A stretch of DNA of 64,000 bases from positions 682,001 through 746,000 of the forward strand of contig NZ_CP011503.1 in NCBI RefSeq assembly GCF_001028665.1, read 5' to 3'. Made by a program: the position numbers and the translations under genes. Positions 8,836 through 18,664 of the stretch are shown here, in pieces. Positions within the stretch are counted from its first letter, which is position 1, and each line of letters opens with the position of its first letter. Below the pieces are notes generated by a model. It was not told where the DNA came from. It was given only the letters and a program-made list of their open reading frames with translations, and did no database searches. This DNA comes from Burkholderia pyrrocinia (GTDB lineage Bacteria; Pseudomonadota; Gammaproteobacteria; Burkholderiales; Burkholderiaceae).

Positions 8836-9873
8836 ATGCGTCGAGCGCTGGTTATCGCACCGAACTGGATCGGTGACGCATTGATGGCGCAGCCGCTTTT
8901 TGCGCTGCTGAAGAAGCTCCATCCCCGCATCGCGATCGATGCCGTCGCGCCCTCGTGGGTCGCGCCGGTGCTCGAGCGGATGCCCGAGATCCACGATGTC
9001 TACGCGACCGATCTCGCGCACGGCAAGCTGCAGTTGCTGCGCCGCTGGCAGCTCGCGAGCGACCTGCGCGACGTCGGTTACGACGCGGCGTACGTGCTGC
9101 CGAATTCGCTGAAGTCCGCGGTGATCCCGTGGCTCGCGAACATCCCGCTGCGGATCGGCTACACGGGCGAGCACCGCTACGGGCTGTTGAACGTGCGGCA
9201 CGCGAACCCGACCAAGTCGGGCGAGCGGCCGCCGATGACGACGCACTACGCGGCGCTCGCGTACGCGCCGGGCGCGAAGCTGCCCGAATCGATGAAGACG
9301 CTGCCGGCGCCGCGCCTCGACGCCGACCTGAACGAGACGGCGCGCGTGTCCGCGCGCTTCAATCTCGATACGCGCAAGCCGCTCGTCGTGTTCTGCCCGG
9401 GCGCCGAATACGGCCCGGCCAAGCGCTGGCCGCCCGAGCACTTCGCAACGCTCGCGACGATCGTGCACCAGTCGTTCCCGTACACGCAGATCGTCGCGCT
9501 CGGCTCGCAGAAGGACGCCGCGGCCGCGCAGGCGATCGCCGACCACGCGCCGAACGTGCGCAACCTGTGCGGGCAGACGTCGCTGTCCGAGGCGTGCGCG
9601 CTGATCGCGCGCGCGAACGCGGTCGTCACCAACGATTCGGGGCTGATGCACGTCGCCGCCGCGCTGCGCCGGCCGCTCGTCGCGCTGTACGGATCGACCG
9701 ATCCGCGCCACACCCCTCCGCTGTCGGACCTGGCGAAGGTACAATGGCTGCATCTCGAATGCAGTCCCTGCTTCGAACGCGAGTGCCCGCTCGGCCACCT
9801 GAAGTGCCTGCGCGAACTCGGTCCCGAGCAGGTATTCGGCGATTTGCGCGGCATGCTCGTCGGGCAACGCTGA
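8836..9873 (+). CDS. waaF: ADP-heptose:LPS heptosyltransferase II
   Basis: Adds the second heptose to the lipopolysaccharide inner core at the cytoplasmic face of the inner membrane. The 345-residue protein is a GT9-family glycosyltransferase. It starts RALVIAPNWIGDALMAQPL (residues 3-21) and has the donor-binding FCPGAEYGPAKRWP and the C-terminal TNDSGLMHVAAAL loop. Cysteines cluster near the end (LECSPCFERECPLGHLKC), typical of WaaF. The ATG at 8836 is used; the frame is open further upstream but conservation begins here. Confidence 0.95.
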   Translation: MRRALVIAPNWIGDALMAQPLFALLKKLHPRIAIDAVAPSWVAPVLERMPEIHDVYATDLAHGKLQLLRRWQLASDLRDVGYDAAYVLPNSLKSAVIPWLANIPLRIGYTGEHRYGLLNVRHANPTKSGERPPMTTHYAALAYAPGAKLPESMKTLPAPRLDADLNETARVSARFNLDTRKPLVVFCPGAEYGPAKRWPPEHFATLATIVHQSFPYTQIVALGSQKDAAAAQAIADHAPNVRNLCGQTSLSEACALIARANAVVTNDSGLMHVAAALRRPLVALYGSTDPRHTPPLSDLAKVQWLHLECSPCFERECPLGHLKCLRELGPEQVFGDLRGMLVGQR

Positions 9874-9925
9874 CCCTGGCCGGCAGCGTCGCACGGCGCG
9901 CCGGGCAATCCGATTCACCGGTGTG

Positions 9926-9948
9926 CGGCGGCCCCATCCGGGCCGCCG
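9926..9948 (+). terminator. Hairpin after waaF without a T-tract
   Basis: A 9-bp stem (CGGCGGCCC 9926-9934, GGGCCGCCG 9940-9948) with a 5-base loop lies 52 bp past the waaF stop. No T-run follows, so termination is uncertain. Confidence 0.35.
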
Positions 9949-9988
9949 TGCTGAATACGGCGCGCGACGCGCGCGAGAGACAACCCCG

Positions 9989-10435
9989 ATGCCACGTTTT
10001 GCCCGCCTCTTCGAAGCCGCTGCCGATACGCTGAACGCCTACTACCAGGCCGTCGCCGATGCCAATCTCGACGCGCTGCTGGCGTTGTGGATCGACGAGG
10101 ATTTCGCCAGCTGCGTGTGGGCGGACGGCGAGCATCTGCACGGCCTCGACCAGATCCGCAGCGGGCTCGCCAACCGGCTCGCGACGCGCCCGGTGACGAT
10201 CGAACCGCTCGACATCCGCGTCTACGACAGCCTCGGCACGGTCGTCTACACGATCGCCGAAGCGCATCAGCAGGCCGACCTGACGGCCGAACCCGACATG
10301 GTTTTCGCGACGTACGTGATGATTCACGAACGCGGCGAGTGGCGCATCGCGCACATCCACGCGAGCCCGATTCCTGAACAAGCGGCCGGGCAGTTCGCCG
10401 CGAAGATCCGTCATGGGCAGGGCCCGCTGCACTGA
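9989..10435 (+). CDS. SnoaL/NTF2-like domain protein
   Basis: A 148-residue protein with the cone-shaped NTF2-like fold pattern: an N-terminal helix (FEAAADTLNAYYQAVADANL), LWIDEDFASCVWADGEHLHG, and a C-terminal strand set ending FATYVMIHERGEWRIAHIHAS. The last segment is typical of YybH, SnoaL and DUF4440 proteins. These families include isomerases, hydrolases and non-enzymatic proteins, so no substrate can be given. It precedes an alpha/beta hydrolase gene by 34 bp and is probably cotranscribed with it. Confidence 0.8.
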   Translation: MPRFARLFEAAADTLNAYYQAVADANLDALLALWIDEDFASCVWADGEHLHGLDQIRSGLANRLATRPVTIEPLDIRVYDSLGTVVYTIAEAHQQADLTAEPDMVFATYVMIHERGEWRIAHIHASPIPEQAAGQFAAKIRHGQGPLH

Positions 10436-10469
10436 CGAAAAGACGAAGCAACGCATACGCGGGGCGATC

Positions 10470-11507
10470 ATGAGTACGGCTTCTCCGCCCACCTCGCCGC
10501 TCGCCGGGGCTCCGGCCCCGGACGACGACACACTGCGCTATCACGCGCCACGCTGGCTGCCGAACAGCCATGCGCAAACCATCGTGCCCGCGCTGTTCGC
10601 GCGACGACCGGCCGTCGCATACCGGCGCGAGCGATGGGAAACCCCCGATCACGACTTCATCGATCTCGACTGGGTCGCGCATCTCGACAGCGCGGCGCCG
10701 CCGCCCGATGCACCGCTGTTCGTGCTGTTCCATGGCCTCGAAGGCAGCTCGGGCTCGCACTACGCGCTCGCGATGATGGCCGCCGCGCGCGCGAAGGGCT
10801 GGCACGCCGTCGTGCCGCACTTTCGCAGTTGCAGCGGCGAGATCAACCGCCAGCCGCGCTTCTATCATCTCGCCGACAGCGCCGAGGTCGACTGGATCCT
10901 GCGCCGGCTCGCCGCGCAGCATCGCGGGCCGCTGGTTGCAGCCGGCGTGTCGCTCGGCGGCAACGTGCTGCTGCGCTGGCTCGGCGAGCATCGCAGCGAC
11001 ACGTCGATCCTGCGGGCGGCCGCCGCGATCTCGACGCCGATCGACGTGCATGCTGGCGGCCGCGCGCTGTCGCAGGGGTTCGCGATGATCTATACGCGCA
11101 GCTTCCTGAAGACGCTCAAGCGCAAGGCGCTTGCGAAGCTCGACCAGTATCCGGGGCTGTTCGACCGCGACGCGATGCTGGAGGCCGTGACGATGCGCGA
11201 CTTCGACGAGGCCGTGACCGCGCCGCTTCACGGTTTCGCGGACGCCGACGACTACTGGACGAAGGCGACGACGCGGCCGCTGCTGCCCGCGATCGACGTG
11301 CCGACGTTGATCCTCAACGCCCGCAACGACCCGTTCCTGCCCGAATCGGCGCTACCGGGCCCGGCCGACGTATCGCCGGCCGTCGAGCTCGACCAGCCCG
11401 CGGCCGGCGGGCACGCGGGATTCATGACCGGGCCGTTCCCCGGCCGCCTCGACTGGCTGTCGGCGCGGGTGTTCGGCTATTGCTCGAAATTCGTCGACCA
11501 TGGATGA
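10470..11507 (+). CDS. YheT-type alpha/beta hydrolase
   Basis: A 345-residue serine hydrolase of the YheT/EMB8 family. It has PNSHAQTIVPALF (31-43), the oxyanion region LFHGLEGSSGSHYA (87-99), the nucleophile elbow GVSLGGN with S161, the acid LNARNDPFLP and the histidine GGHAGFM. The triad Ser-Asp-His is complete. The physiological substrate is not known; relatives act on short esters. The ATG at 10470 fits the family; an earlier in-frame codon would overlap the previous gene. The next gene overlaps its stop by eight bases. Confidence 0.88.
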   Translation: MSTASPPTSPLAGAPAPDDDTLRYHAPRWLPNSHAQTIVPALFARRPAVAYRRERWETPDHDFIDLDWVAHLDSAAPPPDAPLFVLFHGLEGSSGSHYALAMMAAARAKGWHAVVPHFRSCSGEINRQPRFYHLADSAEVDWILRRLAAQHRGPLVAAGVSLGGNVLLRWLGEHRSDTSILRAAAAISTPIDVHAGGRALSQGFAMIYTRSFLKTLKRKALAKLDQYPGLFDRDAMLEAVTMRDFDEAVTAPLHGFADADDYWTKATTRPLLPAIDVPTLILNARNDPFLPESALPGPADVSPAVELDQPAAGGHAGFMTGPFPGRLDWLSARVFGYCSKFVDHG

Positions 11508-12087
11508 CATCGTCAGGCAGGCGCTCGCCAAATGGCCGAACGTGCCGCACTGCACCGGCTGGCTGCTGCTCGACCGGCGCGGCGAATGGCGGCTGCGCGA
11601 CGACGCGGCGCAGGCGGCCGGCGAGCTCGGCTCGCCGGTCCGGCATGCGGCGCTGAACGCGTTCATCGGCCGCAACTACGCATGCGACGCGCAGGGCCAG
11701 TGGTTCTTCCAGAACGGGCCGCAGCGCGTGTACGTCGAGCTCGCCTATACGCCGTGGGTCGTCCGGCTCGCCGAGCGCGACGGGCAGCTCACGCTCGCCG
11801 ACCAGACAGGCGCACCGTTCGAACCGGACGAAGCCTGGCTCGACGATGGAGGCGGCGTGCTGTTTCGCGATGCGGGCGCGCCGCCGCGCATCGCGGCGCT
11901 GCACGATCACGACCTCGGGCTGTTCGCCGATCACGCGGACTTCGACGCCGCGCCGCCCGTGCTGCGCTGGCGCGACGGCCGCGCGCTGCCGCTCGGCCAC
12001 ATCGTGTGCGCGGACGTGCCCGCGCGGTTCGGCTACGTCGCGAGTCCGGCGCGACAGGCACGCGACGCGGCCGACAGCGGCAACTGA
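11500..12087 (+). CDS. Conserved hypothetical protein (Burkholderiales)
   Basis: A 195-residue soluble protein with no signal peptide or membrane helix. Its start overlaps the end of the hydrolase gene by 8 bp (ATG 11500 within the upstream coding end), indicating translational coupling. Visible features are GWLLLDRRGEWRLRD near the N-terminus, an aromatic WFFQNGPQRVYVEL stretch and a C-terminal FGYV. I believe it belongs to a domain-of-unknown-function family found in Burkholderia and Ralstonia but cannot name it with certainty. It converges on the M48 protease gene with a 39-bp gap. Confidence 0.8.
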   Translation: MDDIVRQALAKWPNVPHCTGWLLLDRRGEWRLRDDAAQAAGELGSPVRHAALNAFIGRNYACDAQGQWFFQNGPQRVYVELAYTPWVVRLAERDGQLTLADQTGAPFEPDEAWLDDGGGVLFRDAGAPPRIAALHDHDLGLFADHADFDAAPPVLRWRDGRALPLGHIVCADVPARFGYVASPARQARDAADSGN

Positions 12088-12126
12088 CCCGCAACCGCCC
12101 CGGCCGCGTTCGCCGCGCGCCGGCCG

Positions 12127-13821
12127 CTACCCGCGGCCGTTCTTCTCGTCCTCGCGCTCTTCCTTGTAGCGCGCCTCGAATTCCAGCAGCCGCGCGCCGA
12201 TGATCGACTGCTCGTAGAACGACACGTCCTTCGCATCGCGCGCTTCCTTCAACTGGCGGATCGCCGACGGCCATGCGCCGTCGAGCGCGAATTTCTCGGC
12301 GAGCGCGCGGCGCCGCGCGAGCACGTCGCCTTTGCCGTCGCTCGCCTTCGCGAGGTAGTCCCACCAGTCCGGCTGCTCGGGATCGGCCTTCGCCTGCGCG
12401 CGTGCGAGCGCCTGCGCGTCGGCGAAGCGGCGCGCGGCGATCAGCGCCTGCAGGTGCGCGACGATCGCCGCGTGCGACGCCGGCCAGCGCCGCTGCGCGA
12501 GCGCCGCGAGCCGCACCGCATCGTCGGTCCGGCCCGCACGCCGCGCGATGTCGGCGGCCAGCACGTCGAGGCTCGGCGAACTGGTCGCCGGGTCGCCCTC
12601 ACGCCGCTCGCGCGCATCGAACGCGCCGAGCGCCGATGCGAGCGCCTTGTCCGCCGCGTCGTACTGGCCGAGCAGCGTGTTCGCGAGCGCGACGCCGTAC
12701 CAGTTCGCGGCGACGTTCGGTGCCGTGCGATCGTCGATCTCGAGCTGCATCCGGCGCGCCTCGGCCGAGATGTCGGTGGGCGCACGGTTCTGCAGGACGC
12801 GCAGCCGCGCGCGCACGAACCCGTATTCGGCCGACTGGCGCGGCTGCCGGTACGGCGCGCGGCGCGCGCGATCCTCCATGTCGGCGATCCGCTCGCCGGT
12901 CAGCGGGTGCGTGCGCGCATAGGCCGGTACGCCCGCATCGCCCATCGACGCGCGGTCGAGCCGCTCGAAGAAGCCCGGCATCCCGTACGGGTCGTAGCCC
13001 GCGCCGGCGAGCAACTGGAAGCCGACGCGATCGGCCTCGCGCTCGGCCGAACGCGAGAAGCGCAGCTGGTTGTCGACCGCATACGCCTGCCCGCCCACCG
13101 CGATCGCGCTGCCGAGATCGCCGCTTCTCGCGAGCACGCCGGCCAGCACGCCGAGCAGCATCGTCGCGAGCGCCGTGTAGCCGGTCTTCTCGCTTGCGCC
13201 GATCATCCGCGCGATGTGCCGCTGCAGCACGTGGCCCATCTCGTGGCCGACCACCGACGCGAGCTCCGATTCCGTCTGCGTCGTCACGACGAGCCCGCTG
13301 TTGATCCCGATGAAACCGCCCGGCATCGAGAATGCGTTGATCTGCGAATCGCGCACCGGGAACAGGTCGAAGTCCGGCATGTAGCCGCCGATATAGCGTG
13401 CGGCCGCCGCGGCCGCGAGGCGCGCCGCCATCGCGTTCAGGTAGTCGCGCACGAGCCAGTCGTCGAGATAGTCGGGGTCGCGCCGCACTTCGCGCATCAC
13501 GCGCTCGCCGAGCCGGCGCTCGGCCCGCGGCGTCAACGAACCGCCGGAGCCGTCGCCGAGGTCGGGCAGCTCGAGTGCGCGCAACGGCGCGCGCAGGCTC
13601 GCGGCCGGCGCCGACACGCCGCCGGTGCCCGCAAACCGGCTCTCCGCGCCGCCGTACGTACCGAACACGCCGGTCGCGATGCCGGCCGGCACGGTCGAAA
13701 TCGACGGGGAATCGCCGGCCGCCGGCTCGAGCGGCGGCGCGGACGCGCTCTGCGCATGGCCGCTCGGCGGCAACGCGAGCGCGACCGACAGCGACACGGC
13801 AAGCAACTGTTTGACACGCAT
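12127..13821 (-). CDS. M48-family periplasmic metalloprotease with TPR domain (BepA-like)
   Basis: A 564-residue protein similar to BepA (YfgC), an outer-membrane quality-control protease and chaperone. An N-terminal signal peptide (MRVKQLLAVSLSVALALPPSGHAQ) targets it to the periplasm. The zinc motif HEMGH is at 193-197, with a third ligand in SAEREADRVG further on. The C-terminal half is Ala-rich with helical repeats of TPR type. The ATG at 13821 gives the signal peptide at the N-terminus. It diverges from moaC over 178 bp. Confidence 0.9.
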   Translation of the reverse strand: MRVKQLLAVSLSVALALPPSGHAQSASAPPLEPAAGDSPSISTVPAGIATGVFGTYGGAESRFAGTGGVSAPAASLRAPLRALELPDLGDGSGGSLTPRAERRLGERVMREVRRDPDYLDDWLVRDYLNAMAARLAAAAAARYIGGYMPDFDLFPVRDSQINAFSMPGGFIGINSGLVVTTQTESELASVVGHEMGHVLQRHIARMIGASEKTGYTALATMLLGVLAGVLARSGDLGSAIAVGGQAYAVDNQLRFSRSAEREADRVGFQLLAGAGYDPYGMPGFFERLDRASMGDAGVPAYARTHPLTGERIADMEDRARRAPYRQPRQSAEYGFVRARLRVLQNRAPTDISAEARRMQLEIDDRTAPNVAANWYGVALANTLLGQYDAADKALASALGAFDARERREGDPATSSPSLDVLAADIARRAGRTDDAVRLAALAQRRWPASHAAIVAHLQALIAARRFADAQALARAQAKADPEQPDWWDYLAKASDGKGDVLARRRALAEKFALDGAWPSAIRQLKEARDAKDVSFYEQSIIGARLLEFEARYKEEREDEKNGRG

Positions 13822-13999
13822 GGCAGGATGAAAACGACGCCGTCCCGCGCGCCGGGCGCGCATCGCGGCGTTTGGTCTGAATATTCGGGTCATTGTACCG
13901 GCGGCGGCGCGACTGTCTCGTACCGCGCATGCGTCATCTGCGCTCCCGGCGACGCGAACGCCACTGCTATGATAAGCGCCCGTTGAGACGGAGCATGAC

Positions 14000-14488
14000 A
14001 TGTCAGGACTCACCCATTTCGATGCCGCCGGCCATGCGCACATGGTCGACGTCGGCGGCAAGCAGGAAACCCGGCGCATCGCGATCGCGCGCGGCACGAT
14101 CCGGATGCTGCCGGCCACGTTCGCGCTGATCCGCGACGGCAAGGCGAAGAAAGGCGACGTGCTCGGCGTCGCGCGCATCGCGGCCATCCAGGGCGCAAAG
14201 CGCACCGCCGACCTCATTCCGCTGTGCCACCCGCTTGCGCTGACGCGCGTGGCCGTCGACTTCGAACTCGACGATGCGCTGCCGGGCGTGCACTGCGCCG
14301 TGCAAGTCGAGACGTTCGGCCGGACCGGCGTCGAGATGGAAGCGCTGACCGCCGTGCAGGTCGGGCTGCTGACCGTCTACGACATGTGCAAGGCCGTCGA
14401 TCGCGGGATGGTGATCACCGACGTGAGCGTGCGGGAAAAGCGCGGCGGGAAGTCGGGGGACTGGAAAGCGGAAGACGTCGCGGGTTGA
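14000..14488 (+). CDS. moaC: Cyclic pyranopterin monophosphate synthase
   Basis: Second step of molybdenum cofactor synthesis, forming cPMP from the MoaA product. The 162-residue protein is the expected size. It has [14 protein letters not shown] (15-28), [30 protein letters not shown] and [11 protein letters not shown], the conserved segments lining the active site. No other mo genes are adjacent. The upstream sequence TATGATAA at about 13969-13976 could be a -10 region. Confidence 0.97.
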   Translation: MSGLTHFDAAGHAHMVDVGGKQETRRIAIARGTIRMLPATFALIRDGKAKKGDVLGVARIAAIQGAKRTADLIPLCHPLALTRVAVDFELDDALPGVHCAVQVETFGRTGVEMEALTAVQVGLLTVYDMCKAVDRGMVITDVSVREKRGGKSGDWKAEDVAG

Positions 14489-14586
14489 AGCGCCCGCCGC
14501 TGCGCACGTGCGCGCAGATCGCGGAGAATCGTCGGCCGTAACGATTCCCCGTTCGAACGATAGAGAATCAGAACAACAAGTCATCG

Positions 14587-15813
14587 ATGAAGAACACCAC
14601 GCTGAAGTACGCCGCGCCGCTGCTGTGCGCGCTCTCCCTGCTGCCGGCCGTCGCATCGGCCGCCGGCGCGTGCCCCGCCGCCGACACCGCCGGGCGCGCG
14701 GCAATCGACGCGCAGCACCGCGTGCAACAGGTCCGCAATCCGCAAGGCGACGGTGGCGGCAACGTCGACATCTCGCCGCCGCTGCGCGACGCGCTTCGCG
14801 TGTACAAGCAGGCGCTCGTCGGCGCGATCGACGCGCGGCTCGCGTGCAGCGACGAGCACGTCGAACCGGCTGCACTGAAACGCACGCTCGCGGCCGCGCT
14901 CGGCGTGCCGGCTCAATCTGCCCAATCGACCCGATCGGCCGCGCTGAAAAACGGCGAATCGGCGTTCGGCCGCAATCCGGACGTCGACGTCGAACGCGGC
15001 GGCACGTCCCGCCCGCTTCTCTTCGTGCGCGCCGGCTTCGACATCGCGTGCGGCGACGACAACCTGCTCACCGCATATGCATGGGAAAACGGCGGCTGGC
15101 GGCGCGTGCTGCGCTGGCAGTCCGACGATTACAAGGACATCGGCGGCGCCTACGGCGGCGGCTTCTGGTTCTCGGCGCTGCCCGGCGGGCAGGTCGCGGT
15201 CGTGCACGGCACGCCGTGGTGCTCGTCGCGCTGGAGCCGGTTCGGCGCGGACGTCCTTGCACCGGCAAACGGCCCGACCGCGCAACGCACGCTGTTCCAT
15301 ACCGAACACGGCTACGTGATCGACGACGACGCGATCCGCTTCAAGGTGCGCCCCGACGGCTTCGAACTGCGCACGACGGTCGGCTCGATCGACAGCGAAG
15401 TCATGACTCGGCCGGGCATCTTTCGCTACCGCGTCGACGGCGACACCGTGCAGCGCGTGCAGCCCGCGGCGCTCAACGGCCGCGATTTCGTCGACGAATG
15501 GCTGAAGGTGGACGATGCGCTTGCGCGCGAATGGAGCGAGCCCGCCGCCGCAGCGGCCGCGCTGAAAGCCCGGCAAGCGTACAACGCGGAAAGCAAGGCG
15601 CCCGACACCGGCTTCGCGTACGGCCCCGTGCGCGGCTGCTCGGACAGCAAGGACCGCTTTCAGGTCGAGCTGGATCTGACGGGCAAGAGCGGGGAAACCG
15701 TCGCGCGGCGCTATGCGCTGATTCGCCAGGAGCGCAACGGATTCACGATGCTCGGGCTGCGCAATTCGGCCGAACAGGCCTGCCGCGGCGCGAACCTGAT
15801 GCCGCAACACTGA
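14587..15813 (+). CDS. Secreted protein of unknown function
   Basis: A 408-residue protein with a clear Sec signal peptide (MKNTTLKYAAPLLCALSLLP, cleavage near VASA-AGAC, residue 26). The mature part has a Gly/Trp-rich central segment (NGGWRRVLRWQSDDYKDIGGA, about 166-186) and scattered cysteines that could form disulphides in the periplasm. I do not recognise the family. It begins 98 bp after moaC and converges on a lipoprotein gene. Confidence 0.75.
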   Translation: MKNTTLKYAAPLLCALSLLPAVASAAGACPAADTAGRAAIDAQHRVQQVRNPQGDGGGNVDISPPLRDALRVYKQALVGAIDARLACSDEHVEPAALKRTLAAALGVPAQSAQSTRSAALKNGESAFGRNPDVDVERGGTSRPLLFVRAGFDIACGDDNLLTAYAWENGGWRRVLRWQSDDYKDIGGAYGGGFWFSALPGGQVAVVHGTPWCSSRWSRFGADVLAPANGPTAQRTLFHTEHGYVIDDDAIRFKVRPDGFELRTTVGSIDSEVMTRPGIFRYRVDGDTVQRVQPAALNGRDFVDEWLKVDDALAREWSEPAAAAAALKARQAYNAESKAPDTGFAYGPVRGCSDSKDRFQVELDLTGKSGETVARRYALIRQERNGFTMLGLRNSAEQACRGANLMPQH

Positions 15814-15934
15814 ACATCGGGCACGCGCGGCGCAATGACCGCGCGTATCGACTTTCGACGGCCGCGCTAAACGGTACGGCCGGACGGAGACAAAACCGGC
15901 CGGAAAGCGGCGCGCAAGGCGCGCCATCCGCGCA

Positions 15935-16285
15935 TCACTCGCCGCGTCGCGGCTCGAACACGAACGGCTGGGTCAGCAGGAACGGATTCGCGGTCGCGCC
16001 CGTCTGCGCGCAGGTCGCGTGCGTCATCGCGTCGACCGCCGCGCGATCGGCCGCCGCATTGCGGCTGCTCGTCGTCACGGTGACGTTCTGCGCTTCGCCG
16101 GACGTCGTCATCAGCGCACGCACGAGCACGGTCGCCGGACGCGTGAGCGGCTTCGCGGTGTCCGGATAGACGGCGCGCGGAATGTGGCAGGTCAGCTTGC
16201 TTTCCTGCGACGACGACAGCATCGCGCAGCCGGAAAACAGCATCGCGACGGCGGGCAGGATCAGGTAGGTCGAGCGAATAGCCAT
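15935..16285 (-). CDS. Small lipoprotein with a TonB-C-like domain
   Basis: A 116-residue protein. The lipobox LFSGC places the lipidated cysteine at residue 20. The mature region (CHIPRAVYPDTAKPLTRPATV, then VTVTTSSRNAAADRAAVDAM) resembles the C-terminal domain of TonB and energy-transducing proteins, including the pattern in which a variable strand is followed by a helix with paired alanines. It lacks the TonB transmembrane anchor and proline-rich linker. Its role is unknown. Confidence 0.75.
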   Translation of the reverse strand: MAIRSTYLILPAVAMLFSGCAMLSSSQESKLTCHIPRAVYPDTAKPLTRPATVLVRALMTTSGEAQNVTVTTSSRNAAADRAAVDAMTHATCAQTGATANPFLLTQPFVFEPRRGE

Positions 16286-16741
16286 GGTCGAATATCGTTC
16301 TTCAGCACTGTTCTGGACGAACGCGCCGCGCACCGGAAGACCTCGCCTCCGCATCACGCGCGTCGCACTGCGCCGCGGCCATCGGACCGGCGCCCCGTTA
16401 CGGCCGCACGGCCGATCGATGCTCGGCCGCGATCCTGCCTGACGGGCTTCCCGGATAGCCGGGGTGTGGCAACTGTTCGCGCCGGCCCCGAGCCCCACGC
16501 GGGCCGGCATACGAGCGCTTGCGCGCATTGTGCACGCGCCACCCGGCCAGCGGCGCCGATTTGACAATGATTGACGCGAATCGACGCGCCTTTGGCCGGA
16601 ATCCGCTCGATTCACGAGGTAATCGACGCCCGGCCGAGTTCGCACGGTTCACGCAGGGCCGATCTGCCCGACGGCTAACCCCGTCGCGCATCGCTGCGCG
16701 GCAAACGCCGGAATTCCCCGTTCCGGCGGCCGCTGCGCGTT
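16286..16741. other. 456-bp gap between lipoprotein gene and pglL
   Basis: No convincing coding sequence on either strand. Its left end should carry the promoter for the lipoprotein gene. The right end has a hairpin listed separately. The remainder shows no repeat or RNA structure that I could support. Confidence 0.4.
16706..16728 (-). terminator. Probable terminator of the pilA-pglL transcript
   Basis: An 8-bp perfect stem (CGCCGGAA 16706-16713, TTCCGGCG 16721-16728) lies 14 bp past the pglL stop. Only TTT follows on the minus strand, so it is weak. Confidence 0.45.
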
Positions 16742-18520
16742 TTAATCCGAGTCGTCGTCGTCCGAGTCGTCGGCCGCATCGGCCGGCACTTCGCCGTACT
16801 TCGCGACGACGGCCGCCTTGAACGTCTTCAGCGCCGGCTGCTGGTCGCACAGCTTGTACAGCAGGGCCAGTTGTTGCGGCCAGTCCTTCAGCTCCTTCGC
16901 GAACACATGCAGGCGCGCGACGGTATCGAGCGCATCGGCTTCGCGGCCCACCAGCGCCTGCAGCGCCGCATAGCGGCGCAGCACCGTCTCGCCGGGCAGC
17001 AGCGCGATCGCGCGCTCATGGGCGACGAGCTTGGCCGGCAGGTCTTCCGGCGAAATCGCCAGCAGCGTCGCCGCGCCGTAATCGCCCCACGCGCCGAACA
17101 GCAGCGACGGCGCGTCGCGATACTGCGCGGCCGGGTCGTTGCCGTAATACAGCACTTCCGCGCGCTGGTAGTCACGCAGCACGGGCACCGCCGCCAGCAC
17201 GCCGCCGAACGACAGCACCGCGAACAGCCCGAACGCCGCGCGACCCCGCAGGATGCGCAGCGGCTTCACGTCGAGCAACCCGATCACGAACATCGCCGGC
17301 AGCAGGAAGAACATGTACTGCTGCGGATACTCGACGAGCGCATGCATCAGCAGGATGCCGATCAGCGCGAAGCCGAACACGCGCGTGCTCGACTGCGGCG
17401 CGCGCAGCGCACGCACGAACCACATCACGAGCGTGACGACGAGCACGCCAAGGCCGGCGAGACCGGACTTCGCGAGCAGGTCGATGAAGATGTCGTGCGA
17501 GTTGTTCGCGATCTCGACGCCCCCCATCGTGCGCACGAGCGCAAACTGGTGCGACGGGAATTCGCCCCAGCCGACGCCGAGCAGCGGATGCTCGCGGAAC
17601 ATCGCGAGCCCGTACTTCCACAGCGCGAGGCGCGGCGCGATCTGCCCCGCGTCGCGCATCCGGTCGGCCGCCGACTCCGCGAGATTCAGGTGATAGTGCA
17701 CGTTGGCCCAGCGCACCGCGACGTTCACCGCGATGAACGCGACCGCGAGCACGACCGGCATCAGCCACGCACGCATATTGCCCGGCGCGCGGCGCGATTC
17801 GAGCCACGCCATCCAGAAGCCCGCGACGACCATCACCGCAACCTGCAGCCACGGCCCGCGCGACACCGTCAGCGCGAGACCGACCGACAGCACGATCGAC
17901 AGCACGAACCACGCCCATACCGCGAGCCTGCGCGTCTGCACGAGATACAGCGCGCCCGCGAGCGCGAACGCGATGTAGGTGGCCAGATGGTTCGCCTGCG
18001 CCATGTTGCCGTACGGGCGGCGATCGACCGCGACGTTGTACATCACGACGAACGGCGATACGGCCGACTCGAGGTGGAACAACTGCACGATCTGCGTTCC
18101 GACCGCGAACACGCCGCCGACGAGCAGCGCACCGGCCATCATCCGCGAGACGATTTCGGCCAACCCGTCGCGCGCGAGCGCGTAGCCGGCCTGCATCGCG
18201 ACCAGCGCGGCGGCGAGATAACCGACCGCCAGCCAGTTCATCGACGGTACCTTGAGCTGCATCAGCGCAACCTGCGCGATCAGCACCACGGCGAACCCGA
18301 GCGGCACGACGAACGCGGCCGGCGCGGCAAACGGCTCGGCCGCACGGCCCGTCCGCGCGAGCAGGACGACCGACAGCCCCACCAGCAGATACAACACCAG
18401 CGCGGAAAACTCGGAATAGAAGGTCGGGATCGGATACGTGTGATTCGTGATCGCATACGGCACGATCAGGGCGACAGCCAGCGCAACGAGCGACAACGAA
18501 CGGGAAAAAGTAGAAGGCAT
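16742..18520 (-). CDS. pglL: PglL-family protein O-oligosaccharyltransferase
   Basis: An integral membrane protein of 592 residues with about a dozen hydrophobic segments. It carries the Wzy/WaaL-type periplasmic loop GWGEFPSHQF with the conserved HPLLGVGWGEF motif. PglL enzymes transfer lipid-linked glycans to serine on periplasmic proteins. The characterised Burkholderia cenocepacia PglL is encoded next to a pilin gene, as here, which favours PglL over a WaaL ligase. The tail is very acidic (DAADDSDDDDSD). The ATG at 18520 begins the first membrane helix directly. The gap to the pilin gene is 144 bp. Confidence 0.88.
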   Translation of the reverse strand: MPSTFSRSLSLVALAVALIVPYAITNHTYPIPTFYSEFSALVLYLLVGLSVVLLARTGRAAEPFAAPAAFVVPLGFAVVLIAQVALMQLKVPSMNWLAVGYLAAALVAMQAGYALARDGLAEIVSRMMAGALLVGGVFAVGTQIVQLFHLESAVSPFVVMYNVAVDRRPYGNMAQANHLATYIAFALAGALYLVQTRRLAVWAWFVLSIVLSVGLALTVSRGPWLQVAVMVVAGFWMAWLESRRAPGNMRAWLMPVVLAVAFIAVNVAVRWANVHYHLNLAESAADRMRDAGQIAPRLALWKYGLAMFREHPLLGVGWGEFPSHQFALVRTMGGVEIANNSHDIFIDLLAKSGLAGLGVLVVTLVMWFVRALRAPQSSTRVFGFALIGILLMHALVEYPQQYMFFLLPAMFVIGLLDVKPLRILRGRAAFGLFAVLSFGGVLAAVPVLRDYQRAEVLYYGNDPAAQYRDAPSLLFGAWGDYGAATLLAISPEDLPAKLVAHERAIALLPGETVLRRYAALQALVGREADALDTVARLHVFAKELKDWPQQLALLYKLCDQQPALKTFKAAVVAKYGEVPADAADDSDDDDSD

Positions 18521-18664
18521 GAGCGAACCGGATGTCAGCAACCGGCGCACTATACAAAACTTTCCCCCCTCTGTGCGGGGCCGTCGCGCGGCCACCCGGC
18601 GCCGCGCGACCGGCCCGGCCGGCCAAAGCCGCGGCCGGCGTGCCGCCCTCCTCCTCCGCCGGCG